64,000 bases of DNA from Tetragonia tetragonoides (taxonomy: Eukaryota; Streptophyta; Magnoliopsida; Caryophyllales; Aizoaceae): NCBI GenBank assembly GCA_038025085.1, contig CM076140.1, forward strand, positions 39,431,501 to 39,495,500. The letters run 5' to 3'. A program made the position numbers and the translations under genes. Below the pieces are notes generated by a model. The model worked only from the letters and a program-made list of their open reading frames with translations, was not told the DNA's origin and did not search any database. Below, in pieces: positions 46,465 through 57,479 of this stretch; the stretch's first letter is position 1, and each line of letters begins with the position of its first letter.

Positions 46465-49058
46465 CTAGAATCATCATCACCATGGCTATCGGCCTCATCC
46501 TCAACGGAAGGACCCTGACCATAGTTCCCAGCTGAATAGTGGAAAGAGCCCTGAGTACTGAACTAGCTATAAATAGGCCTGTTGTTGTTAGGCCTCATAT
46601 CCCGTCCATCATACACTGGTGCATGCATAGGGGTACGTGCCGAAAACCCCGGCCCAAAGAGGCTCTCCGTGGCTTGACTAGCAAAGTCCACAGCCACATT
46701 CTGAAATGAAGGCCCAGCTTGAGGCACATCCCACTCAGGGGCGTTCGCCCAACCTCCAACCATAGCTGGAGAAAACATCTCAGGCACAGGAATGCGCGGC
46801 ATAGAAGTTCCGGGCGCCTCATCAACAGGAGGCCTGGTCGCAGCTACAGTAGGGGAACGAGCAACAGACGACCTGCTCGCTGAAGAGGTCCTCGCAGCAG
46901 AGAATGTCGAGGTCCCATAGAAGATGAAGACTGCGACATCTGCAAACTATCAAGACCGAAATGTTAAACTAAGCACTTCAGTTAGCGAAACAAAAAGACA
47001 AAAGTCTACTTACATCAGCGGTCCTGGATCGAGAACTCTTCCCTTTACCCATCACCCGGCTATAGTCTTTCTTCAACAGGTGGATAAGCTTGAAGACTTG
47101 AGAAGTCTGCTCCCAGTTCAGCTACAAGAAAGAACAAAAGATAGAGTCAGCATTCAAAAGCAGCAAAAAAAAAAAAACAGCAAGAAGGGATAAAAACTTA
47201 CCCCCGTACAACCATCAGGCAAGGGTAAGCCCTCCACGGCCTCTCAATCAGCAATGTGTAAAGGAAGCTCCTCTACTATACGTCCCCCACTCTCACCAAT
47301 GTACCTCACCTCATTGCTCGGCAAGGTCACGCTTGGGGGCTGGCCACGAGGAACTCTGGAATTGGAACTCCTAGGACCCTGAGAAGCCAAACGATCTGCC
47401 TACAAGACACAAAAGTCAGTATATTACACATATAGCTGATAAGGCACAAATAAAGATCTTACCTCAGAAGTAAGGTCCGGCATCAGACGACCCAAGCAAT
47501 AGGCCAGATACACAACTGTACGGTCTAATCCAGCAATCTCCGGCTCAACAAACTCTGTGGCCGCCATTCCCGAGTCACGACCCCCAAATCTTCTATGCTC
47601 AGGCTGCGCAGGTAGAACATGGTCATAGGAGGGTCCTCCGGAACCAAATGACCACTCAAGGCAGGATAGACCAGCCGAGTCAAGCGGTCCCCCAAGTACC
47701 ACACAAAGTCAAATGGCCCCACAATGACCACCCGCAAGGTGGATACCCTAAAGGACTCGATGGTAATATGGGGCGGAACCCCGGGATTACCGTCAAGGGC
47801 AGTCCACGACACCAGCAGATTACAAGATCAAAGTTCATTCACATCAAATGAACCAAAAAAAAGCATACATACACAAGCAAGTCGAAGGCAACATACCCCG
47901 GACGCAGCATGACTCTCAAAGGTAGTCCAAAAATGCTCCAAAGAGGCAAACGGGTGGTTATCCCTTCCGACCCACCGTGAACCTAATGGGAACTTCCTCA
48001 AACCAGGACGGTGAGGACCAAAAGCGGGAAAATACTCAAAGAACCACAACTGCCATATAAGCAAGTACGATCAGATAAATCTCTCCTACAATGTATGCAT
48101 ATGCAAAAAAAAAAAAAAAAAAACATATGTGCCTATCTCCAGTATCCTCCACGGGCCCGAGAAAGACACCCTCCGACTCGTCGACTTAGGCCTGCAAGCC
48201 GGACGACACCACCTAACCAAAGAAGCATACGCAGGAGTACCAAAGTTGTCCTCATGTACTTTAGACAGGTCGTCTAAACATGTCAAGAAGCGAAGCTGAC
48301 ACACACTCTTCTTCTGGGCGAAGATGGTCGCCCCCAACAAGTAAGCCAAGAAAATACGAGCCCTCTGCTCCTCGGTAAGCCTCTGCTCCGCTAAGGCTGC
48401 CCATAACCTCGGCAAAGAAACTCGGTCATCCCTAAAATAGACATATACAGGCCCGTATAGCTCGAGCAACCTATTAGACTGTCGGTGATAAGTCGCGTCA
48501 TACTGTATACGACGCCCTCTGAAGGATAAGCCTGTCAGTACAGCAAACTGATAGGGAGTAGGAAACATCTCCCCCATAGGTGTGTGGAAAGTGTTCGTGG
48601 TATCCCAGAACCTCTTCAATAACCCTAGGGAAACTATCCTAGTATCCCCAGAATGACAAGCCGGGATGACCGACAAAAAGTGCTCAAAACTCGAAGCCTG
48701 CACTATCTCCCTAGCCCCCACAGTAAAAATCCCAATTTGTTCGTGTGCCGAAGCATTTAACAGTTCAAATTTCCAGTACAAAAAATATATATATACTGAA
48801 CAGAACCAAAAAAAGAGAGAGTCGAAAACAATCCAACTGAGGGTTAGACAGATAACTCTGCCTGTCCAATAGAAAAACACTACGATCCCAAATCCTAGTC
48901 GGGCGCCAGTCCATGCACATAAACGAGTCCTGATACAAATTTGCTCCATCTGCATGTCGAGGGAAGGGTGTACTAGAAGATGGAAGCCCAGTGCGAAAGA
49001 GGTCCCGGTTTTCCTCCTCCTCACCCATGGGATGCTTCCCTGTGTCTTTGGGAGCCAT
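46465..49058 (-). pseudogene. Element A antisense cargo gene 1: PMD gene with introns
   Basis: Start MAPKDTGKHPMGEEEE at 49058. An upstream 5'-UTR intron (49223-49085) has GTAAGT and TTGTAG borders. Exon 1 ends near 48836, where the donor GT has become GA. Exon 2 (to about 48138) has FWDTTNTFHTPMGEMFPTPYQ and FAVLTGLSFRG, the PMD signature. Exon 3 is LWFFEYFPAFGPHRPG, exon 4 DFVWYLGDRLTRLVYP, exon 5 PRGQPPSVTLPSNEVRYIGE, exon 6 FKLIHLLKKD, and exon 7 a Pro/Ser-rich tail ending DDDSS. Exon order equals that of B and C. Stops (for example near 47247) and broken donors make it a pseudogene. It is antisense to A. Confidence 0.82.
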
Positions 49059-49686
49059 AGAAGAAGAATGGAAGTTTTCTCTCTCTACAAGTAAAAATTT
49101 CAAGTTTCAGTTTCGCAAGAAACAAGTACCCATTCAACAATGCAACCCGTAATTCAGCAACTAGGCGGAAAAATAAATAAGTTCAAGACAAAAACCAAGG
49201 AATTTGGTCAAGAATCGACTTACCTTGAAGAAGTTGAAGCACTAGTGAAGCTTTCGACAATGGTGGCTAGTTCGACAATGCTCTCGGCCAAGAAGACACA
49301 CAATGAAGCAAAAACGCGAAAAAGTTCGCGACAAAACACTTTAGCCAGCTCAAAGTGAGCGCCGCTAGCGGCCCTGAGTGGCCTGCACGCGCGGCCCCCC
49401 TGTTGTCCCACAGTTTCGTTTCCAGCCCAAGAACCGTTCTTTCAGTTCGTACGTGGCAAAGACCAGTACCGAGCGCGCTGGAGCAAGTCCCCTTTGGCCC
49501 ACCAATTCAAAATTCAAGAATTAGTCCATCTTACGGTAGCAAGTATTATCAGGTAAAACTAACCTGGTTGTTTTGCAGGTCCCAAACACACAAGCCCAGG
49601 TATGCCCCGACAACACTAATCACTCGGAGTAGTCAAATTATTTTAAGAGAAGCCCAGTGGATCCGCTGGCCCCATCCAAAATTTTT
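49059..49686 (-). promoter_or_regulatory. Upstream region of A cargo gene 1
   Basis: It contains the 5'-UTR intron and a perfect GCCGCTAGCGGC palindrome at 49361-49372, about 300 bp before the ATG. No clear TATA box. The distal part (49540-49600) has homology to the C region 53455-53530. Confidence 0.6.
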
Positions 49687-49876
49687 TATAGGACAACCAG
49701 TTTCCAAAATTTTTACAGGACAGCCAGTTTCAAAACTTTTTATAGGACAACCAGTTTCCAAAATATTTATAGGACAGCCGGTTTCCAAACTTGTGATAGG
49801 ATAGCTAGTTTCCAAAATTATGATAGGACAGCCAGTTTTCAAAATTATGATAAGACAGTCAGTTTCCAAAATTGTG
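49687..49876. repeat. 27-bp tandem repeat, 7 copies
   Basis: The unit contains GGACAACCAGTTTCCAAAA, spaced 27 bp apart from 49691 to 49853. Because 27 is a multiple of three, frames stay open through it in several phases and encode meaningless 9-residue repeats. Confidence 0.93.
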
Positions 49877-50330
49877 TCAGACAATGATGCCTTAAGCTAG
49901 TGCGGTTAAACTGTCCTTTTTCTACGAGGTCACTCATTTGTGTCAGTCAATGATCGCTTAAGCTAGTGCAGTTAAACTGTCCTTTTATTCAAGGCTACTT
50001 CTTTTGTGTCAATCATTGATCGCTTAAGTTATTGCGGTTAAGCTGTCCTTTTTCTACGAGGATACTCATTTGTGATAGTCAATGATCGCTTAAGCTGGTG
50101 TGGTTAAACTGTCCTTTTATTCAAGGCTACCTCTTTTGTGTCAGTCAATGATCGCTTAAGCTATTGCGGTTAAACTATCCTTTTTCTACGAGGATACTCA
50201 TTTTGTGTCAGTCAATGATTACTTAAACTATTGCGGTCATATTGTCCTTTGTTTTTGTATGTTTCAGTCAATGATTGCTTAAGCTGTTGCAATTAAACTA
50301 TTCATATGTTTTAACCATTTTACAATCGTC
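49874..50330. repeat. 66-bp tandem repeat, about 7 copies
   Basis: The unit contains GTCAATGATCGCTTAAGC and GGTTAAACTGTCCTTTT. Starts are at 49874, 49940, 50006, 50072, 50138 and about 50205, with a degenerate last copy. A reverse-complement relative lies in element C at 52813-53105. Confidence 0.92.
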
Positions 50331-50335
50331 TTTTT

Positions 50336-50866
50336 TGATCACGCTTTCTCGTCGACCTTTTTCGCTTCTCGTATAGGGACGGAATCTCGGCATCCGCCAA
50401 GTGGTGCTTAGTCACTGTTTGCTTAGAATAAAGCATTTATACTATTCACTCTCACCAGTGTTATTTCCCATTTACAGCCGTTATTTTTAATTGCACTGTC
50501 TCGTCGACTTTTTCGTTTCTCGTAGAGGGACGGAATCTCGGCACACGCCGAGCGGTGGTTCGTCACTGTTTGTCGAAGCACTCTACGTTGATCATTCTCA
50601 AAGTATTACTAACTTTTTCATTTACTTTGAATACAGGTCCCTTGCAGACGTGTAGACCATCTACGAGCGATGTTCTATCCTGCTAACCATAACTTTTATT
50701 TTTCTTGTGTTCACAGAGATGAAATCTTAGCACGCCACGAGCATGTCCCAACTCAGGTTTGTCTTCATATGCATACAAACTGTACACTCTCACACAGCAT
50801 GCGCACATCAGCATCCTAAATGTCGCCTTCGGAATACTTTGATCTTTGTCTTTACTCAAACTCGAT
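50336..50866. repeat. Duplicated block before the A polypurine tract
   Basis: Two diverged copies of a roughly 170-bp block with GGGACGGAATCTCGGCA (50377 and 50526) are followed by a partial third with GATGAAATCTTAGCA. The same blocks occur reversed in element C (52380-52800). Confidence 0.8.
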
Positions 50867-50881
50867 CAAAGTGGGGGCTTC
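50867..50881 (+). other. Element A polypurine tract
   Basis: AAAGTGGGGGCTTC directly before the 3' LTR. C (minus) has the same tract. Confidence 0.88.
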
Positions 50882-50976
50882 AGTAGACGCCAAAAAAGCG
50901 CCTTCAGATTTCTCCGCAAAAGCCCGATGCTGAAAGGAGTAATTTATAAACTTGAATGCTATTTTTGCTTTAACAG
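50882..50976 (+). repeat. Element A 3' LTR, first 95 bp
   Basis: AGTAGACGCC onward matches 6793-6887. The first base is A rather than T. Element C begins at 50977 and displaces the remainder beyond the right edge of the window. Confidence 0.92.
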
Positions 50977-52233
50977 TGTAAGGATCCGGGATTTCTACGG
51001 TCACGGAGTGCGTCCTTATAGCAAATTGGTATGTTGGGGGTTTAAATAAGTTCAAGGGACCATCGAGTTAGAAAAGATTTTGTAAAGACTTGAATTGAAT
51101 AAAAACCATGAAAGAGGTCACAAATCTTCTATGGGCGTTTTATCAAAGGGACAACCCAATAGCGCGATAAGTGAACTGATCATGTTTTTAGAAAGACTCC
51201 CGCTCATATAGAACATATGAGTACCCAAGAATGATAGGTTCGGGGGTGAAGGTACGAGGTGGGAAGGTGTTACGCACCCAACTCGCCCGTTTTATGACGG
51301 CCTCTAATAACTCAAGTTTGATTAATAATTTAAAGACATAATTCTCATGCAAAACCGGATTAACAACCTAGACTTAGACTATTAATTGGTTCATCACAAG
51401 CATCACAACATTTATTTTTAACCTTTGTTTAGACATGCATTCGATTGGCAAGTTGAGCATTACAACGGCTAGACATGCTTGGAAGGACAATATTTCGGAA
51501 GCAATAGAAACGTTTACTAGCATGATATCTACATTATGACTATTGCTAAATAAACAAATAGGCAATTAGTTTAATTTGAGTCCTCAGGAGTTAGTACCTG
51601 AACTGTAGGCTATGTTTGAAAATAATGGTAAAAGACAAGATCTCAAGAATAAATTTGGAAGAAAGAGGGAGAAGTTCAGTGTTAATACTCCTGAGAATAG
51701 AGGTTATCAACTGTAGACTGTGTGATTTGAACTTAGGGAGGAGGGTCTTATTTATAGCTGCAGGAAGTGGGGCTGGATAGCTGAAAAGGAGCCGAAAATT
51801 GGATTTGGGCTGAAAAAATAGTCGGGCTTGAAGCTGAGTCACGGCCGCTAGCGGCCCTGGGTTTTAATCCAGGGCCGCTGACGACTGTCAGCTGCCAGCT
51901 GGATGTCGTCATATCCAGTCTATTTTAATTTTTCGGAGGAATTTTAGTGTTCCGAAAAATATGAAAACACCGTTTTACCCTTGGACGGTAAAAGACCGGT
52001 TCTACCCCCGGTTCACAACTTGGCGACTGGGAGTCGGAAAAAGGCATGAGAGTTGTCATTGGAAAGCTCTTGAACGGGGCTTTTGAATGAGACTAGAATA
52101 AAGAAGTTATCGAGTAAAAACCTGAGACCTTATCTTAACTATTAAAGCAAAAATAGCGTTCAACCTTATAAATTACTCCTTTCGTCATCAGGCTTTTGCG
52201 GAGAAATATGAAGGCGCTTTTTTGGCGTCTATA
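50977..52233 (-). repeat. Element C 3' LTR
   Basis: On the minus strand it runs from TATAGACGCC at 52233 to GGATCCTTACA at 50977, 1257 bp. The terminal TG has become TA. Confidence 0.92.
51749..51890 (-). promoter_or_regulatory. Element C LTR promoter module
   Basis: Minus-strand TATAAATA (51749-51756) with GGCCGCTAGCGGCC (51843-51856) and GGCCGCTGACGAC upstream. Confidence 0.7.
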
Positions 52234-52248
52234 GAAGCCCCCACTTTG
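52234..52248 (-). other. Element C polypurine tract
   Basis: The minus strand reads CAAAGTGGGGGCTTC next to the LTR. Confidence 0.88.
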
Positions 52249-52379
52249 ATTGAGCTTAAGAAAAAGCAAAGATCAAAGTATTCCGAAGGCGACATGTAGG
52301 ATGCTGATGTGCACACGGTGTGTGAGAGTGTACAATATGTATGCATATGAAGACAAACCCGAGTTGGGACATGCTCGTA

Positions 52380-53105
52380 GCGTGCTAAGATTTCATCTTT
52401 GTTAATACAAGAGAATATAAAGGTTATGGTCAGCAAGATAGGACACCGCTTTTAGATGGTCTAAACGTCTGCTGGGGACCTCTATTCAGAGTGAATGAAA
52501 AAGATAGTAATACTTGAGAATGATCAACATGGAGTACTTCGACAAACAGTGACTAAACAGCGCTCGGCGGGTGTCGAGATTCCGTCCCTGTATGAGAAAC
52601 GAAAACGTCAACGAGACAGCGCGATTAAAAATAATGGCTGTAAATGGGAAGTAACACTGGTGAGAGTGAATAGTATAAATGCTTTATCGAGCAAACAGTG
52701 ACTAAGCACCACTCGGTGGATGCCGAGATTCCGTCCCTGCACAAGAAACAAAAAGGTCGACGAGACAGCGCGATCAAAATGACGGCTGTAAAATGGTTAA
52801 AACATATGAACAATTTAAATGTAATCGCTTAAGCAATCATTGACTGAAACATATAGAAAATAATGGAAAGTATAACCGCAACAGTTTAAGCAATCATTGA
52901 CTGACACATAATAAGTAACCTCGTAGAAGGACAGTTTAACCGCAATAGCTTAAGCGATCATTGAGTGACCCCAAATTTGTGACCTCACAGAAGGACAGTT
53001 TAACCGCAACAGTTTAAGCGATAATTGACTGACCCAAATTTTGTGAACTCGCAGAAGGACAGTTTAACCGCAACAGTTTAAGCTATCATTGACTGACCCG
53101 AATTT
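52380..53105. repeat. Element C repeat blocks related to A
   Basis: Inverted counterparts of A's duplicated block (CCGAGATTCCGTCCCTG at 52721 and a related copy at 52573) are followed by four to five copies of the roughly 60-66-bp TTAAGCGATCATTGA unit at 52813-53105. Confidence 0.85.
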
Positions 53106-53370
53106 GTGACACTAGGACATTGGGACATTTGTGATTTTGGGATATTGGAATATTTGGGATTTTTTGGACATTGGGACATCAGGACATCGGGACATTTGGG
53201 ACATTGAGACATTGGGACATCGGGACATTGGGATTTTTGGGACATTTGTGACTTTGGGACATTGGGACATTTGGGATTTTGAGACATTGGGATATGGAGA
53301 CATTTGGGACATCGAGACATTTGGACATTAGGATTTTTGGGACATTAAGACATTGGGATTTGTAGATATT
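53106..53370. repeat. Short-unit satellite (GGGACATTT/GGGACATTG)
   Basis: About 25 loosely conserved units of 8-11 bp built on GGGACATT and GGGATTTT. Open frames through it on both strands encode repeated Ser-Gln-Cys-Pro-type peptides and are artefacts. Element A lacks this array. Confidence 0.9.
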
Positions 53371-54033
53371 GGGGAGGCCGACTAATTCACCGGGCTTAAA
53401 ATAATTTTGACACTACAGGCAGTAAAAGTCGTCGCGGTATGTTTCCGAACTTCAGTGTTTGGGACCTGCAAAAATAATCGGGTTAGTTTTACCTGAAAAT
53501 AATTGGTACCGTAAAATGGGCCAACTGGTGAATTTGAATTTGTGGGCCAAAGAGTCTTTCTCTCGCGCGCTTGGTACTGATGTTTGCCGTGAACGAACTG
53601 GAGTAACAAATTCTGGGCTGAAAAAGATCGTGGGATAGCAAGTGGGGCTCGCGCGTGCAGGGCCTGGGCCGGCCAGCGCCTCTAGCGGCGCTGGGCTCTT
53701 ATTGAGGGCCGCTAGCGGCTGTCATGAGCGCCGCTAGCGGTGCTCGTTTTGAGCCAAATAATAGCTTCATCGAGAATTTTTTTTCTCGCGTTCCACTTCT
53801 TCTTCTGCACTTTGTCGAGAGCCATTGTCGAGCCTTCTACCATTGTTGAGTGCTTCAACTTGCTTGAGGTAAGTCAATTCTTGACCAAACTCTTCGATTT
53901 TTGTCTTGAACTTGCTTATTTTTCTGCCTAGTTGCTGTATTTTTGGTTGCATTATTGAATGGGTGCTTGTTTCTTGCGAATCTGAAACTTTTAATTTTCC
54001 ACTTGTAGAGAGAGAAAGCTCCATTGTACTCCC
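53371..54033 (+). promoter_or_regulatory. Upstream region of C cargo gene 1
   Basis: GC palindromes lie at 53675-53742 (GGCCGCTAGCGGC at 53707-53719; others differ by 1-2 bases), about 300 bp before the ATG. A 5'-UTR intron with GTAAGT and TTGTAG borders spans 53869-54009. No clear TATA box. Confidence 0.65.
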
Positions 54034-56835
54034 ATGGCTCCCGCAGATAAAGAAAAACGTCCCATGGGTGAGGGGGACGATGACCGAGACCTTTTTCGTA
54101 CTGGGCTTCCCTCTACCAGTACACCTTCGGCCCATCATGCGGATGGGGCTCGTCTGTACCAGGATTCGTTCATGCGACTGGACTGGCGCCCGACTGGGGT
54201 TTGGGACCGTAGTATCTTACTACCGGACAGGCAGAGTTATCTGTCTAACCCTGAGTTGGTATGTTTTCTTACTCCCTCTTTTTTTTTTCTTTTTTTTTTG
54301 TGTTTAGTATACATATATTTTTTTAACTGAAAATTTGAACTGTTAGTGCTTCGGCACACGAAAAAATTGGGACTTGTACTGGATTGGTGGTCAGCTGTAT
54401 ATAATTTGTGTGGAATTATTTTGGCTGTATTTGTAGTATATGGGGTGTTGAGAAAATTTTGTTTGTTGGCTAGGGTATTGGCATTTTGTTGCAGGCTCAT
54501 GGGTCTACTTCCCATTGGGCCATGATGTTGGAGACTTTTTTCAGTTGGAGCCAGGGATATGGTATTGGGCTCGGGCTTTGAGCATTTCTTGACATATTAT
54601 CCCAGCTTGTCACTTTGGGGATACTAGGATTATTGCTAGGGGGCTATTGGAGAGGTTCTGGGATTCCACGAACACTTTCCACACGCCTGTAGGATAGATG
54701 TTCGCCACCCCTTATCAGTTCGTTGTGCTGACGGGTCTATCCTTTAGAGGGTATCTTATTCGGTACGACGTGAGTTACTGGAAACAGAGTGACAGGTTGC
54801 TCGAGCTTTATGGGCCTGTGTCTGCCCATTTTGATAGGGATCGGGTTTCCTTGCCACGGTTATGGGCGGCTTTGGCGGAGCAGGGGCTTACCGAGGAGCG
54901 GAGAGCCCGTATTTTTCTGGCTTGCTTGTTGGGGTCGACCATTTTTGCTCAGAAGAAGAGTGTATGTCAGTTTGGTCTCTTGACATGATTGGAGGATTTA
55001 TACAAGGGTCCACGAGTACAACTTTGGTGCTCTTGCTTATGCTACCTTGGTGAGATGGTGTTCGTCGGGCTTGCAGGCCTAAGCTGACGAGTGAGAGGGC
55101 GTCTATCTCGGGCCCGTGGAGGATACTGGAGGTAGGCCCATACAGTTTGCTTTTTCCTTTGCATATGCTTTTGAATTTGGAGCTCATCCTTTCCCTTTTT
55201 GCTTGTATGACAGTTGTGGTTTTTCGAGTATTTTTCGGCTTTTAGTCCTCACCGTCCTGGTTTGAGGATGTATCCACTAGGTTCACGGTGGATTGGTAGA
55301 GATGACAATTCATTTACCTCTTTGGAGCATTTTCGGGCTACCTTCGAGAGTCAAGCCGCATCTATGGTATGTTGCTGTTGACTTGTGCATTTTTTTGATC
55401 CATTTGGTGTGAATGAACTTTTGAACTGGTAATTTGTAGGTGTCGTGGTCCACTTTTGACGGTATTCCTTGGGTTCCGCCTCACATTACCATGGAGTCCT
55501 TTAGGGTATCCTCTTTGCGAGTGGTCTTTGAGCGGCCATTCGGCTTTGTGTGGTACTTGGGGGATCGTTTGACCCGACTGATCTATCCATCCTTGGGTAG
55601 TCATTTGAATCCGGCGGACCCTCCAATGACCATATTCTACCGGCGTAGCCTGAGCGTGCGGGATTTGGGGGTCGTGGCTCGTGGTATGGCGACAACGGAG
55701 TTTCTGGAGCCGGAGATTGCTGGCTTGGATAGTACGGCTGTGTACCTGGCCTATTGCTTGGGTCGTCTGATGCCGGACCTCACTTCTGAGGTAAGAAATT
55801 TATCTACATCTTTTTAGCTATATGCATGATATACTGACTTTTTGTGTCTCGCAGGCGGATCGTCTGGCTCCTCAGGGTCCCAGGAGGTCCCATTGTAGAG
55901 TTCCTCGGGGTCAGCCCCCAAGCGTGACCTTGCCGAGTAATGAGGTGAGGTATATTGGTGAGAATGGGGGACGTATAGTAGAGGAGTCCCCTCTACATAT
56001 GGCTGATGGAGAGGCTGTGGAGGGCTTGTCTTTGCCTGACGGTTGTACGGGGGTAAGTTCCTTTTTATCCCTTCTTGTGTTTTGTGTTTGCTTTTCAGTG
56101 CTGACTCTATCTCTTGCGTTTATGTTTTTGTAGCTGAACCGGGAGCAGACTTCTCAAATCTTCAAGCTCATTCACCTGTTAAAGAAAGGCTATGGCCGGG
56201 TGATGGGCAAGGGGAAGAGTTCTCGGTCTAAAACCGTTGATATAAGTAGACTTTCATCCATTGTTTAGCTAAGTGAAGTGCTAAACTTAACATCTCGATC
56301 TTGATTGTTTGTAGATGTCTCAGTCTTCGTCTTTGGTGGGGCCTCGACAATCTTCTGCTGCGAGGGCATCTTCGCGAGCAGACCGTCTATTGCTCGTTCA
56401 CCTTCCGTGGCTGTGACCAGGCCTCCTGTTGATGAGGCACCCGGACCTTTAGTGGCGTACATTCCTGCGCCTGAGATGTTTTCTCCCGCGGGTTTCCAGC
56501 CTTCTCTTGATAGTAGGCCCATTGCTACCCCCATGGATGGAGGTTGGGCGAACGCCCCTGGACATGATGTGCCTCATACTGGGCCTTCGTATCAAGATAT
56601 GGCTATTGACTTTGCCGGTCAGGCCATAGAGAGCTTCTTCAAAGCGGGGATTTCGACAGGTACTCCCATGCGCGCACCAGGATATGACAGGCGGGATATG
56701 AGGCCTAATAACAGCAGGCCCATTTACAGCTCGTTTAGTACCCAGGGCTCCTTCCATTATTCGACCTGGAACTATGGTTAGGGGTCGTCTGTTGATGATA
56801 AGGCTGACAGCAATGACGATGACGACTCTGGTTGA
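54034..56835 (+). pseudogene. Element C antisense cargo gene 1: PMD gene, 7 coding exons
   Basis: Start MAPADKEKRPMGEGDD. Predicted exons are 54034-54258, 54495-55131, 55214-55366, 55440-55790, 55854-56052, 56134-about 56240 and 56315-56835. Nearly all have GT/AG borders, but the donor after exon 6 has become AT. Exon 2 encodes the PMD signature, partly out of frame (PYQFVVLTGLSFRGYLIRYD). Exon 4 has FGFVWYLGDRLTRLIYP and the last exon GGWANAPGHDVPHTGPSYQD. A stop at 56779 lies where A has Gln, and frameshifts in exon 2 disable it. It is antisense to C. Confidence 0.82.
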
Positions 56836-57479
56836 CCGATGTAGGACTACTTTATAAACATTGGCCTTGAGACTTTGAACTCCTGTTTTTTGTTTTTTAT
56901 GCATTTATATGACATGTATGCTATGATGACTCGATTATGCCCGTCTGATTTCTAAGTATGCAATGTGTTATGCAATAGGGAATAGGCCATAGTTTAGGGA
57001 ATAAAATAGGAAAAAGGTAAAATTTCCAAGAAAAAGCAAAAATTACACATATTATACCCCTTAAAGAAATGAAAATAATTAATAATAAAAAAAAAGAAAA
57101 TAGAAAAGATAAAACTAAGAGAGTCCCGGGCTTTGCAGTTCCGTTGTGCGTATCAAAACTGGGTTTAAACCGAGCAGATATGACCAAATGGGCGGACTAG
57201 AGAAAAAAGGAGAAAAGCTGATTGGGACAGGGTTAGGGCCGTTAGCGGCGCTGGGCTGGGCCGCCAGCGGCGCTGAGCTGGAAATGAGGGCCGCTAGCCG
57301 CGCTGGTCACAGCCGCTAGCCGCCCTTACCAGAGCCGCTGACGGCTGTGGTTTGGGCATTGTCGAGGATTTCTGACAAGTTTTGACCCGAATTTTTGCTT
57401 ATAAATAGGATTTACGGGATGCTTGATGTTGTATCACTTTTCAGCCTTTAGCTCTCTTAAATTTTCCAAAGCTTCTACC
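56836..57479 (+). promoter_or_regulatory. Spacer and promoter of C cargo gene 2
   Basis: An AT-rich spacer, then GC palindromes at 57236-57350 (GGCCGCTAGCCGC and GGCCGTTAGCGGC variants), then TATAAATA at 57400-57407, 73 bp before the ATG. The layout matches A cargo gene 2. Confidence 0.72.

Larger units (their letters stand above)
6793..50976 (+). mobile_element. Gypsy element A (interrupted by B; 3' LTR interrupted by C)
   Basis: The 5' LTR is at 6793-8155, with PBS, leader, gag, RNase H end and integrase to 11768. Element B then occupies 11769-43612. The element resumes with the integrase C-terminus to 44129, two antisense cargo genes, tandem repeats, a polypurine tract and the first 95 bp of the 3' LTR. 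The protease, the RT and most of the RNase H are missing, so A was non-autonomous before B landed. The five bases before the LTR are AGTAG. The matching duplication should lie beyond the right edge. Confidence 0.88.

Noticed and set aside
49633..49887. Open frames on both strands with 9-residue repeats
   Set aside because: Produced by the 27-bp tandem array, whose unit length is a multiple of three.
49874..50330. Regular 66-bp repeats that could suggest a CRISPR-like array
   Set aside because: The whole unit is repeated with no unique spacers, it lies in a plant retrotransposon, and no cas genes are present.
53078..53331. Overlapping frames on both strands encoding repeated Ser-Gln-Cys-Pro peptides
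   Set aside because: They are read-through of a short-unit satellite, not a gene.
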